In this document: piece by piece, positions 1 through 7,753 of the stretch | How positions within the stretch are numbered: the first letter of the stretch is position 1 | Layout of the letters: the number at the start of each line of letters is the position of its first letter | DNA from: Arthrobacter sp. ISL-30 | Lineage (GTDB): Bacteria; Actinomycetota; Actinomycetes; Actinomycetales; Micrococcaceae | Assembly (NCBI RefSeq): GCF_018613855.1 | Contig: NZ_JAGGPK010000001.1 | Coordinates: 1 to 56,778, forward strand | DNA length: 56,778 nt | Direction of reading: 5' to 3' | Position numbers and translations under genes: made by a program | Notes under the pieces: model-generated | The model's input: only the letters and a program-made list of their open reading frames with translations | Databases searched by the model: none | What the model was told of the DNA's origin: nothing

Positions 1-92
1 CCGCCTGACCCCGACAGGCTCACCCACCCCCCCCGCCCAGGTGCGAGATACCACGGGAAGCACCACCCAAAACCACGAAACCCCACCCCCCC

Positions 93-158
93 GTCGAACC
101 TGGGACTTCGAACCCGGGCCGTCGAACCCGGGCCGTCGAACCCGGGCCGTCGAACCCG
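93..158. repeat. 14-base tandem repeat (about 4.7 copies)
   Basis: Head-to-tail copies of a 14-base unit, consensus GTCGAACCCGGGCC. A degenerate copy lies at 93-106, further copies at 107-120, 121-134 and 135-148, and a partial one at 149-158. It sits just beyond the stop codon of the first hydrolase gene. Nothing upstream of it in the window (1-92) looks like a gene. The unit resembles a tRNA T-arm, but no tRNA can be folded around it. Confidence 0.9.
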
Positions 159-166
159 CCAGGAGC

Positions 167-1000
167 TCAGCCCGAGTAGAACTCCGCGAGCTCGCTGATG
201 AGCTTCTCCGGCGCCCTGATTGGGCCGTCGTGACCGAAGCCGGGCAGGATCGTGTAGCTGGATCCGGACAGGACGTCATGGATTTGCCCACAGGCAACCC
301 CGAAGTATGCCGGGCTCTTCTCGCCCACTACAATCAGGGTTTCCAGGGGGAGCGCCAGGAACGGCTCCGCAGGCATGTCGGCCGCGATGATCGCCTTGAT
401 CTCCCTGACTCCCGCGTGCATAAGCTCTCGCATCTGCTTCCCCATGGGGGTTCCCGCGGTGAGCCGGTTAGCAAGGGTCAGCATGGAGAGCGGCATACGC
501 GAGAAAGGGCCGCCGGTCTCAGGTCCCTTGAGCAGGACCGCCAGGCCGCGATCGTAGTCGCCCGCCGCCATCGCACGCTCGTACTCCGGGATCCAGTCGG
601 CCCTCACGCTGTGGTTCACTGACACTGCGGGATCGTAAACCGCGAGCCGTTCCACGGGTAGGTGCCGGGCAGCATGCAATGCCACTGCGCCGCCGAAGCT
701 GTGGCCGAAGACGTCGCTGCTGGACGTGTGCCTCATGACAGCATCAAGGTCGCGGATGTCGACGTCGAGGGTGTAGTCCTCAGGCTGCGGCGAGGAACCG
801 CCGCGGCCACGACGATTGAAGGTGTGCACCGGTCGCCCCAGCTCCGCGCTCAGCCGCTGGGCGAAGCGGGTGTAATCCGAGGCGGTCACCATGGACGTGG
901 CGACAATCACCACGCCGGAGCCGTGCGGGGACGCGTTTCCCCCGGTGGTAAAGACTTCGATAGTGGCGCCGTCGGCGGTGGTGATCATCTCCTGCGTCAT
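167..1000 (-). CDS. Alpha/beta-fold hydrolase (copy 1 of a tandem pair)
   Basis: A 277-residue alpha/beta hydrolase of unknown substrate, probably cytoplasmic because no signal peptide is visible. The nucleophile elbow GHSFGG lies at residues 99-104 with Ser101 as predicted nucleophile, and the C-terminal GHDGP (His257) supplies the likely catalytic histidine. A NRRGRGGSSPQP segment at 62-73 is almost the same in the neighbouring gene (1060-1908), so the two are paralogues from a tandem duplication. The ATG at 1000 has no Shine-Dalgarno but has TAGGCT six bases upstream, which suggests a leaderless transcript. The family assignment is secure; esterase, lactonase or another activity cannot be told apart. 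Confidence 0.88.
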   Translation of the reverse strand: MTQEMITTADGATIEVFTTGGNASPHGSGVVIVATSMVTASDYTRFAQRLSAELGRPVHTFNRRGRGGSSPQPEDYTLDVDIRDLDAVMRHTSSSDVFGHSFGGAVALHAARHLPVERLAVYDPAVSVNHSVRADWIPEYERAMAAGDYDRGLAVLLKGPETGGPFSRMPLSMLTLANRLTAGTPMGKQMRELMHAGVREIKAIIAADMPAEPFLALPLETLIVVGEKSPAYFGVACGQIHDVLSGSSYTILPGFGHDGPIRAPEKLISELAEFYSG

Positions 1001-1006
1001 GTTCCG

Positions 1007-1012
1007 AGCCTA
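1007..1012 (-). promoter_or_regulatory. Probable -10 hexamer of a leaderless promoter
   Basis: TAGGCT on the minus strand with six bases to the ATG at 1000. This places the predicted transcription start at or next to the start codon, and no Shine-Dalgarno is present. No good -35 was identified. Confidence 0.45.
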
Positions 1013-1059
1013 ACGGAGGCCGGTCGCAGCGGGGTAGCTGTTAGCCGTCAGTGGACGCC

Positions 1060-1908
1060 TTAAGCCGACTGGCCATCCGCTAGGAACCGGGCCACCCTGA
1101 GGGGCAGCCGCCGTCCAGGCCGCAGCGGGCCTTCGTGAAGCTGCCCCGGAACCAGTGAGAACTCAATGGACGGCACCGACGCAGCCAGCAACCTCCCAGT
1201 CTCGGCGAAGTAGCCGGGACTCCAGCCCCCACTGAGCATGAGGGTGGGAACTGCTACCTCGCTGAAGTCTTCGATGGTGGAATCCGCGGCAAGGACGGCC
1301 TGCATCTCGGCGACGGCGGTTGGCAGCAGGCGCCGCATTTCCTCTCCAAGCCGGGTCCTGGCAGACACTATGCTCAGCAGCCGCAGGGCCCCGAGGGGCA
1401 GCCGGGAAACGGGGCCGGCTGTTTCAAGCCCCTGCACCAGGTGCGCCCACGCATGATTGAGGCGCCCGACCTGCACGGCCTCCTCGAGCTCCGGCCGCCA
1501 CCGCTCGTTCAGGTTTCCGGAAAGCGAGACTGCAGCGTCGTAGGTGACCAGTCGGCGGATCGGGATGGTACGCGCCGCCTGTAGCGCTACGAACCCGCCG
1601 TAGCTGTGGGCGACGACGTCTGTGGCGCCCATTGTGGCCATGACCTGCCGGAGGTCCGCTATTTCAGTTTCCGCAGAGTATGTTCCGGGTTGGGGCGTCG
1701 AACCAGCGCGACCCCTGCGGTTGTAGCAGTGGACCGGGCGACGCAGCAGGAGACTCAGTCGGCGGGCGAAAGGCAAGTACAGGGCGTCGGTCACCAGGGT
1801 TCCGTGGATAATAACGACGCCGGGAACCTCGCCGCCGGTCGCGGAACCGATGGAGTGCAGCTCAAGCCGGCCGTCGCCGTCGTCCGTTTGAACAGTTCGT
1901 GTCTCCAC
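1060..1908 (-). CDS. Alpha/beta-fold hydrolase (copy 2 of a tandem pair)
   Basis: A 282-residue paralogue of the preceding gene on the same strand, separated from it by about 60 bases. The nucleophile elbow AHSYGG is at residues 100-105 (Ser102), the oxyanion-side HGT motif near residue 35, and a late QLHEGP segment provides the predicted catalytic His. The segment NRRGRAGSTPQP matches copy 1. The chosen start is GTG at 1908; TAGACT lies seven bases upstream and there is no Shine-Dalgarno. The gene is divergent from lysS with about 90 bases between starts. The substrate is unknown. Confidence 0.87.
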   Translation of the reverse strand: METRTVQTDDGDGRLELHSIGSATGGEVPGVVIIHGTLVTDALYLPFARRLSLLLRRPVHCYNRRGRAGSTPQPGTYSAETEIADLRQVMATMGATDVVAHSYGGFVALQAARTIPIRRLVTYDAAVSLSGNLNERWRPELEEAVQVGRLNHAWAHLVQGLETAGPVSRLPLGALRLLSIVSARTRLGEEMRRLLPTAVAEMQAVLAADSTIEDFSEVAVPTLMLSGGWSPGYFAETGRLLAASVPSIEFSLVPGQLHEGPLRPGRRLPLRVARFLADGQSA

Positions 1909-1915
1909 GCCGTCG

Positions 1916-1921
1916 AGTCTA
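1916..1921 (-). promoter_or_regulatory. Probable -10 hexamer of a leaderless promoter
   Basis: TAGACT on the minus strand, seven bases before the GTG start at 1908. The spacing fits a transcript that begins at or within a base or two of the start codon. Confidence 0.45.
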
Positions 1922-1998
1922 GCGTCAGGTGTGTGCCGTTAGCAGAGGCAGATTCGGCGGGAAAGGGGGCAGCTGACTTCCCGGTAAACTTAAGCACT

Positions 1999-3516
1999 GT
2001 GACTTCAGAAAACACCCCCTCAACAGAACCCGCCGATGCCAGCGAACAGATGCGCGTCCGCATGGAGAAGCGCGCAAAGCTGATCGAACGAGGCATCGAG
2101 GCGTACCCCGTGGGTGTCGGTCGCACACATTCGCTGAGCGAGATCCGCGAGAAGTATGCGCACCTCGAAGCGGACGACACCACCGGAGACATCGTGGGGG
2201 TCACGGGGCGTGTGGTCTTCATCCGAAACACCGGCAAGTTGTGCTTCGCTACCCTTCAGGAGGGCGGCGTCGACGGCAAGGCAACCCGGCTCCAGGCCAT
2301 GATTAGCCTGGCTAATGTCGGGGAGGAGGCGCTGGCGGACTGGAAGGCCATGGTGGACCTTGGCGACCACGTCTTCATCCAGGGCGAGGTAATCTCCTCC
2401 CGCCGCGGTGAGCTGTCCGTAATGGCCGATTCCTGGTCGATGGCGTCCAAGGCACTGCGGCCGCTTCCCGTCCTGCATGCTGACCTGAACGAGGAGACCC
2501 GGGTCCGGCAGCGCTATGTGGACCTGATGGTCCGCGACGAAGCCCGCGAGATGGTTTACCTTCGCGCTGCAATCACACGCTCGATCAGGGAGACCCTGCA
2601 CCGTCACGACTACGTTGAGGTGGAGACTCCCATCCTGCAGCTGGTCCATGGTGGCGCGACGGCACGCCCGTTCGAAACCCACATGAACGCCTTTGACCAG
2701 AAGATGACCCTGCGCATCGCGACAGAACTTTTCCTTAAGCGTGCGGTGGTCGGCGGGATCGACCGCGTCTACGACATGGGCCGCGTGTTCCGCAACGAGG
2801 GCGTCGATTCAACACACAGCCCCGAGTTCACGACGCTGGAATGCTACGAGGCCTGGGCCGACCAGTTCGTTATGGCGGAGCGCATGAAGGAAATCATCCT
2901 CAACGTCGCCGACGTCGTGGGGACCCGCACTATCCAGACGGAAGCCGGGGAGATCAACCTCGACGGCGAATGGCGATGGCTGGGCGTCTACCCAGGCCTT
3001 TCCGAGGCAGTGGGCGAGGAGGTCACGCCCGATACCCCCCTTGAGCGGCTCCTCGAGATCGGTGATGCGCACGGCGTCAAGACCGACGCGCTGTGGACGC
3101 AGGAGAAGGCAGTTGTCGAATTGTTCGGCGAGATTGTCGAGCCGACGCTGATCAACCCGACGTTCGTCTATGACTATCCGCCGTCGGCGCAGCCCTTGGC
3201 TCGCCCGCACCGGGACGATGACCGCCTCATTGAAGCATGGGATTTGATCATCGGGGGCATGGAGCGCGGCACCGCGTTCTCTGAGCTCATCGACCCCGTC
3301 ATTCAGCGGGAGCGGCTCACCGCGCAGTCGCGCCTTGCCGCAGAGGGCGACGACGAGGCCATGCAGCTCGACGAGGACTTCCTCCGCGCCCTCGAGTATG
3401 GGGCTCCGCCCATGGGCGGAATTGGGCTCGGAATCGACAGGCTTGTCATGCTCTTCACCGGCGCAGGCATCCGCGAGACCATCCTGTTCCCGCTGCTGAA
3501 GCCCGGGGGCCACTGA
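1999..3516 (+). CDS. lysS: Lysyl-tRNA synthetase, class II
   Basis: A 505-residue cytoplasmic enzyme that charges tRNA-Lys with lysine. The N-terminal OB-fold anticodon-binding domain is followed by the class II catalytic core. Motif 2 is seen in VYDMGRVFRNEG and motif 3 in GIGLGIDRLVML near the C-terminus; HGGATARPFETH is typical of LysRS. The open frame extends upstream, but family alignment and context favour the GTG at 1999 (protein begins VTSENTPS). The start has no Shine-Dalgarno; TAAACT lies eight bases upstream, so it may be leaderless. The next gene follows two bases after the stop. A tRNA-Lys gene lies elsewhere in the window at 38065. Confidence 0.97.
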   Translation: MTSENTPSTEPADASEQMRVRMEKRAKLIERGIEAYPVGVGRTHSLSEIREKYAHLEADDTTGDIVGVTGRVVFIRNTGKLCFATLQEGGVDGKATRLQAMISLANVGEEALADWKAMVDLGDHVFIQGEVISSRRGELSVMADSWSMASKALRPLPVLHADLNEETRVRQRYVDLMVRDEAREMVYLRAAITRSIRETLHRHDYVEVETPILQLVHGGATARPFETHMNAFDQKMTLRIATELFLKRAVVGGIDRVYDMGRVFRNEGVDSTHSPEFTTLECYEAWADQFVMAERMKEIILNVADVVGTRTIQTEAGEINLDGEWRWLGVYPGLSEAVGEEVTPDTPLERLLEIGDAHGVKTDALWTQEKAVVELFGEIVEPTLINPTFVYDYPPSAQPLARPHRDDDRLIEAWDLIIGGMERGTAFSELIDPVIQRERLTAQSRLAAEGDDEAMQLDEDFLRALEYGAPPMGGIGLGIDRLVMLFTGAGIRETILFPLLKPGGH

Positions 3517-3518
3517 TT

Positions 3519-3767
3519 ATGGAGTACCTGGCAGTCCTTGCGCCGTCGGTCGTGGTCGGCCTCCTGTTCTGGTTCGCGATGAGGTCGATCTTCAATGCGG
3601 ACAAGTCCGAGCGGCAGGCGGAAGCCCGTGCCCAGCAGGAAGCCGATGCCCGGCAGGAAGCCCGTGCCCAGCAGGAAGCCGACGCCCGGCAGGAAGCCCG
3701 TGCCCGGCAGGAAACTGAAATGGGAAAGCCGGAACCAACAGACCCCGCTTCTCGGGAAGAGAAATAG
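3519..3767 (+). CDS. Small membrane-anchored protein with Ala/Glu/Arg-rich repeats
   Basis: An 82-residue protein with one predicted membrane helix (about residues 5-22) followed by a highly charged helical tail. The tail is built from repeats of E-A-R-A-Q-Q / E-A-D-A-R-Q, which reflect a DNA tandem repeat at 3621-3710. It begins two bases after the lysS stop codon, so it is almost certainly co-transcribed and possibly translationally coupled. The function is not recognised. The tail would form a long single helix or a coiled coil facing the cytoplasm if the N-terminus is outside. Confidence 0.7.
   Translation: MEYLAVLAPSVVVGLLFWFAMRSIFNADKSERQAEARAQQEADARQEARAQQEADARQEARARQETEMGKPEPTDPASREEK
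3621..3710 (+). repeat. 18-base tandem repeat inside a coding region (5 units)
   Basis: Five in-frame 18-base units, best seen as 36-base pairs at 3621-3656 and 3657-3692 (one base different) plus a half copy at 3693-3710. Each 18-base unit encodes six residues of the E-A-x-A-x-Q type. Copy number can be expected to vary between strains without breaking the frame. Confidence 0.9.
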
Positions 3768-3861
3768 CCTTCTAATTCTCGGCCCGATATCCACAGGAAC
3801 CAATTCGCCCTTTGACGCGTTGCCTTAAACAGGACGATAATCTTTATAGGTCTCGTTGTTT

Positions 3862-3867
3862 GATAAT
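3862..3867 (+). promoter_or_regulatory. Probable -10 of the lsr2 promoter
   Basis: TGATAAT (extended -10 style, hexamer GATAAT at 3862-3867) lies about 28 bases before the lsr2 ATG, within an A+T-richer stretch than its surroundings. No clear -35 is seen. Confidence 0.4.
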
Positions 3868-3881
3868 CTAACCTTTCCCAA

Positions 3882-3894
3882 AAGAGAGTCTCTT
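3882..3894 (+). promoter_or_regulatory. Palindrome covering the lsr2 ribosome-binding site
   Basis: AAGAGA-G-TCTCTT, a perfect 6-1-6 inverted repeat ending one base before the lsr2 ATG at 3896. The only purine-rich Shine-Dalgarno candidate (AAAGAGAG) lies inside it. It could be an operator or an RNA hairpin that hides the ribosome-binding site. Confidence 0.5.
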
Positions 3895-3895
3895 C

Positions 3896-4222
3896 ATGGC
3901 ACAGAAAGTCAAAATCATCCTTGTTGATGATCTGGATGAAGGCGTTGCGGACGAAACCGTGCGTTTTGCTCTGGATGGCGTCAGTTACGAAATGGATCTT
4001 TCCTCCGGTAACGCCGCAAAACTGCGTTCCGCGCTGGAGCCCTTCATAGCCAAAGCACGCAAGACCTCATCGGGCCGCCCAGCCCGGGGGCGCGGCGCCA
4101 CGGCGAGGAACCAGGATTCCGCAAAGATCCGGCAATGGGCCCGCGAGCACGGCTATACAGTCAACAGTCGAGGCCGTATTCAGGCTGAAATTCAGGAAGC
4201 GTACCAAAAGGCGAATGCCTGA
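3896..4222 (+). CDS. lsr2: Lsr2-family nucleoid-associated silencer
   Basis: A 108-residue Lsr2, the actinobacterial counterpart of H-NS. Members bridge DNA and silence A+T-rich, often horizontally acquired genes. The N-terminal dimerisation domain (about residues 1-60) starts MAQKVKIILVDDLD. A flexible Arg/Gly/Ala-rich linker follows. The C-terminal DNA-binding domain holds the RGR minor-groove motif (SRGRIQ) near residue 93. Length and domain order are normal. Its own upstream region is A+T-rich with a palindrome over the ribosome-binding site, compatible with autoregulation (inference). A strong terminator follows. Confidence 0.95.
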   Translation: MAQKVKIILVDDLDEGVADETVRFALDGVSYEMDLSSGNAAKLRSALEPFIAKARKTSSGRPARGRGATARNQDSAKIRQWAREHGYTVNSRGRIQAEIQEAYQKANA

Positions 4223-4235
4223 CGTTAAAAGTTCA

Positions 4236-4270
4236 AATGCCCCGGCAATACTGTCGGGGCATTGCTTTTT
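4236..4270 (+). terminator. Rho-independent terminator of lsr2
   Basis: A nine-base-pair stem AATGCCCCG / CGGGGCATT (4236-4244 and 4255-4263) with a 10-base loop, followed by GCTTTTT. It starts 14 bases after the lsr2 stop. Confidence 0.9.
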
Positions 4271-4780
4271 ATCCAACCAATCGTTCTTTTCCCTCCCGGC
4301 GGGGAGAAGTCCCATTTACGGAGGCAAAAGGGAGCGCCGGAGGCTGTATTGCGGGAAAAAGACTGAGTGCCGCAGAAAAAACCCGGCGAGGCATTCACTA
4401 AGTGCCTCGTGGAGTCATTCCAGGCATCATTGCAAAGGTGATCCGTGGCTGGTCTCCATTCAAGGCCAGCGAGGAGTTGCGGCCAGCGGGGAACTCACAC
4501 CGGGCTCGCATTGGGCCTACCCCGAGCTGGGCGGCGGGGCGATCCCTGAAGCCCGATCCCTGAAGCCCGATCCCTGAAGCGCGATCCCCTGAAGCCCCTC
4601 CGCGGCACCGGCCATGCTCAGCCGGCCGTATCGGGGAGGCTGGGGCCGGCGTCGACATGGGGAAGGGGCGCCGGAAGGCTAATCCCGAACCCCGCCATGT
4701 TTCCCCCGTGGCGAACACGCCCCAAAATTCTTGCTTGGCCACGTAGCATCAAAGTACGTCGTAGCTAGGAGTGTGGCGAA
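4271..4780. other. Long intergenic region between lsr2 and clpC
   Basis: About 500 bases with no credible coding frame. It holds a hairpin CGAGGCA...TGCCTCG at 4387-4409, the 14-base tandem repeat at 4540-4596, and the clpC leader with Shine-Dalgarno AGGAG at about 4768. The clpC promoter must lie here, but I could not single out a -35/-10 pair or a convincing ClgR operator. Confidence 0.6.
4540..4596. repeat. 14-base tandem repeat (4 copies)
   Basis: Copies of CGATCCCTGAAGCC at 4540-4553, 4554-4567 and 4568-4581, plus a 15-base variant at 4582-4596. The array lies about 185 bases upstream of clpC. The sequence is unrelated to the 14-base repeat at 93-158. Confidence 0.9.
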
Positions 4781-7273
4781 ATGTTTGAGAGATTTACGGA
4801 CCGTGCCCGTCGCGTGGTTGTGCTTGCCCAGGAAGAGGCACGCATGCTCAACCACAACTACATCGGTACCGAGCACATCCTCTTGGGTCTGATCCATGAG
4901 GGTGAAGGCGTTGCCGCAAAGGCGCTTGAGTCCCTGAGCATTTCGCTCGACGGCGTCCGCGAGCAGGTGCAGGAGATCATCGGACAGGGCCAGCAGGCGC
5001 CGTCCGGCCACATCCCCTTCACCCCACGCGCCAAGAAGGTGCTTGAGCTCTCCTTGCGCGAAGCCCTTCAGCTCGGCCACAACTACATCGGTACCGAGCA
5101 CATCCTGCTTGGCCTCATCCGTGAGGGTGAAGGCGTCGCAGCCCAGGTGCTCGTGAAGCTCGGGGCGGACCTGAACCGGGTCCGGCAGCAGGTTATCCAG
5201 CTGCTCTCCGGCTACCAGGGCAAGGAGTCGGCTGGCGCCGGCGTCGGCCCCGGCCAGCAGGAAGGGACTCCCGCCGGCTCCGTGGTGCTGGACCAGTTCG
5301 GCCGCAACCTGACCCAGGCTGCCCGCGAGAACAAGCTCGATCCCGTGATCGGCCGCGAGCAGGAGATGGAACGCGTCATGCAGGTCCTCTCCCGCCGTAC
5401 CAAGAACAACCCAGTGCTGATCGGTGAGCCCGGCGTCGGCAAGACCGCCGTCGTCGAGGGCCTTGCCCAGTCGATTGTCCGCGGCGACGTCCCGGAGACC
5501 ATCAAGGACAAGCAGCTCTACACCCTGGACCTCGGTTCCCTGGTGGCTGGCTCCCGTTACCGCGGTGACTTCGAAGAGCGGCTCAAGAAGGTCCTGAAGG
5601 AAATCCGAACCCGCGGCGACATCATCCTGTTCATCGATGAGATCCACACGCTTGTTGGTGCCGGTGCAGCCGAGGGCGCAATTGACGCAGCCTCCATCCT
5701 CAAGCCGATGCTGGCCCGCGGCGAACTGCAGACCATTGGTGCAACCACCCTGGACGAGTACCGCAAGCACATCGAGAAGGACGCCGCCCTGGAGCGCCGG
5801 TTCCAGCCCATCCAGGTCAAGGAGCCCTCCGTGGCGCACGCCATCGAGATCCTGAAGGGCCTGCGGGACCGTTACGAGGCGCACCACCGGGTGACCATTA
5901 CCGACGGCGCCCTCGCCTCCGCGGCGCAGCTGGCTGAACGCTACATTTCGGACCGCTTCCTGCCGGACAAGGCCATCGACCTGATCGATGAAGCCGGTGC
6001 CCGGCTTCGCATTCGCCGCATGACCGCTCCGCCGGAGCTCAAGGCCATGGACGAGCGCATCGCTTCTGTGAAGCTCGAGAAGGAATCTGCGATTGACGCA
6101 CAGGACTTCGAGGGCGCCGCTTCCCTGCGGGACAAGGAGCAGAAGCTCATTGCCGAGCGCGCCGAAAAGGAGCGCCTGTGGAAGTCCGGCGGCATGGACG
6201 ACATCTCCGAGGTGGACGAAGACCTGATCGCTGAAGTCCTGGCGAACTCCACGGGTATCCCGGTCTTCAAGCTCACCGAAGAGGAGTCCTCGCGGCTGCT
6301 CAAGATGGAACAAGAGCTGCACAAGCGTGTGGTGGGCCAGGACGAGGCCATTCGTGCCCTGTCCCAGGCGATCCGCCGCACCCGTGCAGGCCTGAAGGAC
6401 CCCAAGCGTCCCGGCGGCTCGTTCATCTTCGCCGGCCCCACAGGCGTCGGCAAGACCGAGCTGGCGAAGGCCCTTGCGGAGTTCCTCTTCGGCGAAGAGG
6501 ACGCGCTCATCACGCTGGACATGTCCGAGTACTCCGAGAAGCACACGGTTTCGCGTCTCTTCGGCGCCCCTCCGGGCTATGTCGGCTACGAAGAAGGCGG
6601 ACAGCTGACCGAGAAGGTCCGCCGACGTCCGTTCTCCGTGGTCCTGTTCGACGAAGTTGAGAAGGCCCATGCGGACCTCTTCAACTCGCTCCTGCAGATC
6701 CTGGAAGACGGCCGCCTGACCGATTCCCAGGGCCGCGTGGTGGACTTCAAGAACACGGTGATTATCATGACCACCAACCTTGGTACCCGCGACATCTCCA
6801 AGAGCGTGGCCACCGGCTTCCAGTCGGGCACGGACACCACAACCGGCTACAACAGGATGCGGGCACGGGTCACGGAAGAGCTCAAGCAGCACTTCCGTCC
6901 CGAGTTCCTGAACCGTGTTGACGACGTCGTGGTGTTCCCGCAGCTGACGCAGGACGAGATCATCGAGATCGTGGACATGTTCGTCACCCGCCTGGAGACC
7001 CGCCTCAAGGACAAGGACATGGGCATCGAGCTAACGAAGGAAGCCAAGGTCCTCCTGGCCACCCGTGGCTACGATCCCGCAATGGGTGCCCGGCCTCTTC
7101 GCCGCACCATCCAGCGCGAGATCGAGGACCAGTTGTCCGAGAAGATCCTCTTCGGCGACCTGCACCCGGGCGACATCGTGGTGGTTGACGTTGATGGCGA
7201 GGGTGACGACGCAAAGTTCACCTTCGCGGGCAACGCCAAGCCGCGGATCCCGGAGATCGCACCCAGCGCCTAG
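4781..7273 (+). CDS. clpC: ClpC AAA+ chaperone, ATPase subunit of the Clp protease
   Basis: An 830-residue Hsp100 unfoldase that feeds proteins to ClpP. Two N-terminal Clp repeats occupy residues 1-145. The first AAA+ module has Walker A GEPGVGKT (215-222) and Walker B ILFIDE (282-287). A UvrB/UvrC-like middle segment lies at about 430-465. The second AAA+ module has Walker A GPTGVGKT (552-559) and FDEVEKAH as Walker B. Start ATG 4781 has AGGAG upstream and family-typical [12 protein letters not shown]. Length is normal. It is monocistronic, bounded by a long leader and a terminator. A 737-residue frame on the opposite strand is a coding-bias shadow. Confidence 0.98.
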   Translation: MFERFTDRARRVVVLAQEEARMLNHNYIGTEHILLGLIHEGEGVAAKALESLSISLDGVREQVQEIIGQGQQAPSGHIPFTPRAKKVLELSLREALQLGHNYIGTEHILLGLIREGEGVAAQVLVKLGADLNRVRQQVIQLLSGYQGKESAGAGVGPGQQEGTPAGSVVLDQFGRNLTQAARENKLDPVIGREQEMERVMQVLSRRTKNNPVLIGEPGVGKTAVVEGLAQSIVRGDVPETIKDKQLYTLDLGSLVAGSRYRGDFEERLKKVLKEIRTRGDIILFIDEIHTLVGAGAAEGAIDAASILKPMLARGELQTIGATTLDEYRKHIEKDAALERRFQPIQVKEPSVAHAIEILKGLRDRYEAHHRVTITDGALASAAQLAERYISDRFLPDKAIDLIDEAGARLRIRRMTAPPELKAMDERIASVKLEKESAIDAQDFEGAASLRDKEQKLIAERAEKERLWKSGGMDDISEVDEDLIAEVLANSTGIPVFKLTEEESSRLLKMEQELHKRVVGQDEAIRALSQAIRRTRAGLKDPKRPGGSFIFAGPTGVGKTELAKALAEFLFGEEDALITLDMSEYSEKHTVSRLFGAPPGYVGYEEGGQLTEKVRRRPFSVVLFDEVEKAHADLFNSLLQILEDGRLTDSQGRVVDFKNTVIIMTTNLGTRDISKSVATGFQSGTDTTTGYNRMRARVTEELKQHFRPEFLNRVDDVVVFPQLTQDEIIEIVDMFVTRLETRLKDKDMGIELTKEAKVLLATRGYDPAMGARPLRRTIQREIEDQLSEKILFGDLHPGDIVVVDVDGEGDDAKFTFAGNAKPRIPEIAPSA

Positions 7274-7320
7274 CGCTTGCTCTCCGGAATCAATCCCGGA
7301 GGCGGTCAGAAGTATTGATA

Positions 7321-7358
7321 CCCCGTCCGCACAGAAAGTGCGGGCGGGGTTTCGCTTT
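7321..7358 (+). terminator. Rho-independent terminator of clpC
   Basis: A 12-base-pair stem CCCCGTCCGCAC / GTGCGGGCGGGG (7321-7332 and 7338-7349, one G-U pair) with loop AGAAA, followed by TTTCGCTTT. Confidence 0.85.
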
Positions 7359-7425
7359 AATCGATCAAGCCCGCAGCGCTGGCATGCGTCCGGCGTCGGG
7401 CATAGCGTGGAAGTGACCGGATGGC

Positions 7426-7486
7426 TCCGGCGCCTGTCCGGCCCAATCCGACGCCTGTCCGGCAAATCCGGCGCCTGTCCGGCCCC
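7426..7486. repeat. 20-base tandem repeat (3 copies)
   Basis: Three imperfect copies of TCCGGCGCCTGTCCGGCCCA at 7426-7446, 7447-7466 and 7467-7486. Each contains an internal CCGG-rich inverted repeat. The array ends just before the Shine-Dalgarno of the small gene at 7502. Confidence 0.85.
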
Positions 7487-7501
7487 CAAAGGAGGAAGAC
7501 C

Positions 7502-7705
7502 ATGCCTGCTACTGGAAAGTCCCACCCCAGGGAACTCCCGGGTAACAAGCAGCCCGGCGAGCACCGTGCCTCGGAAACAGGTGCTGCGTATGACGAGCCG
7601 GTCGAGGCAACAACCGCCGATCCCGAAAGCGGCAGGCCTGGCCTCGGCTCTGAAACCCCCGCGGACGAAACCGGCGCCTCGGCGGACCATAGCCAAAAAC
7701 CGTAG
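7502..7705 (+). CDS. Small hydrophilic disordered protein
   Basis: A 67-residue protein rich in Glu, Pro, Gly, Thr and Ala, with no hydrophobic core, membrane segment or cysteine. It is probably intrinsically disordered. The start is the ATG at 7502 because a perfect AAAGGAGG lies at 7488-7495; a longer frame starting at 7421 would run through the tandem repeat and lacks a site. No family is recognised. Short acidic proteins of this kind are common in Micrococcaceae and are sometimes stress-linked, which is only a guess here. Confidence 0.6.
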   Translation: MPATGKSHPRELPGNKQPGEHRASETGAAYDEPVEATTADPESGRPGLGSETPADETGASADHSQKP

Positions 7706-7753
7706 CTGGAAACCCGCGGCCGCGAGATTCCCCTGTGAAGAGCCGCACATTCA

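Noticed and set aside
93..158. TTCGAACCC-like repeats as a tRNA fragment or att site
   Set aside because: No acceptor, D or anticodon arm can be built around them, and no integrase lies nearby.
1606..1998. N-terminal extension of lysS back to 1606
   Set aside because: It would overlap the divergent hydrolase gene and add about 130 residues not seen in LysRS; GTG 1999 gives the family length.
4690..4720. ClgR operator upstream of clpC (GGCG-AACA-CGCC)
   Set aside because: The symmetry is inverted relative to the CGCC-N-GGCG type of site I recall, so I do not call it.
4679..6892. 737-codon open frame antisense to clpC
   Set aside because: It mirrors the clpC codon pattern, has Leu/Val/Gly/Asp/His bias typical of antisense frames in G+C-rich DNA, no ribosome site and no recognisable domain.
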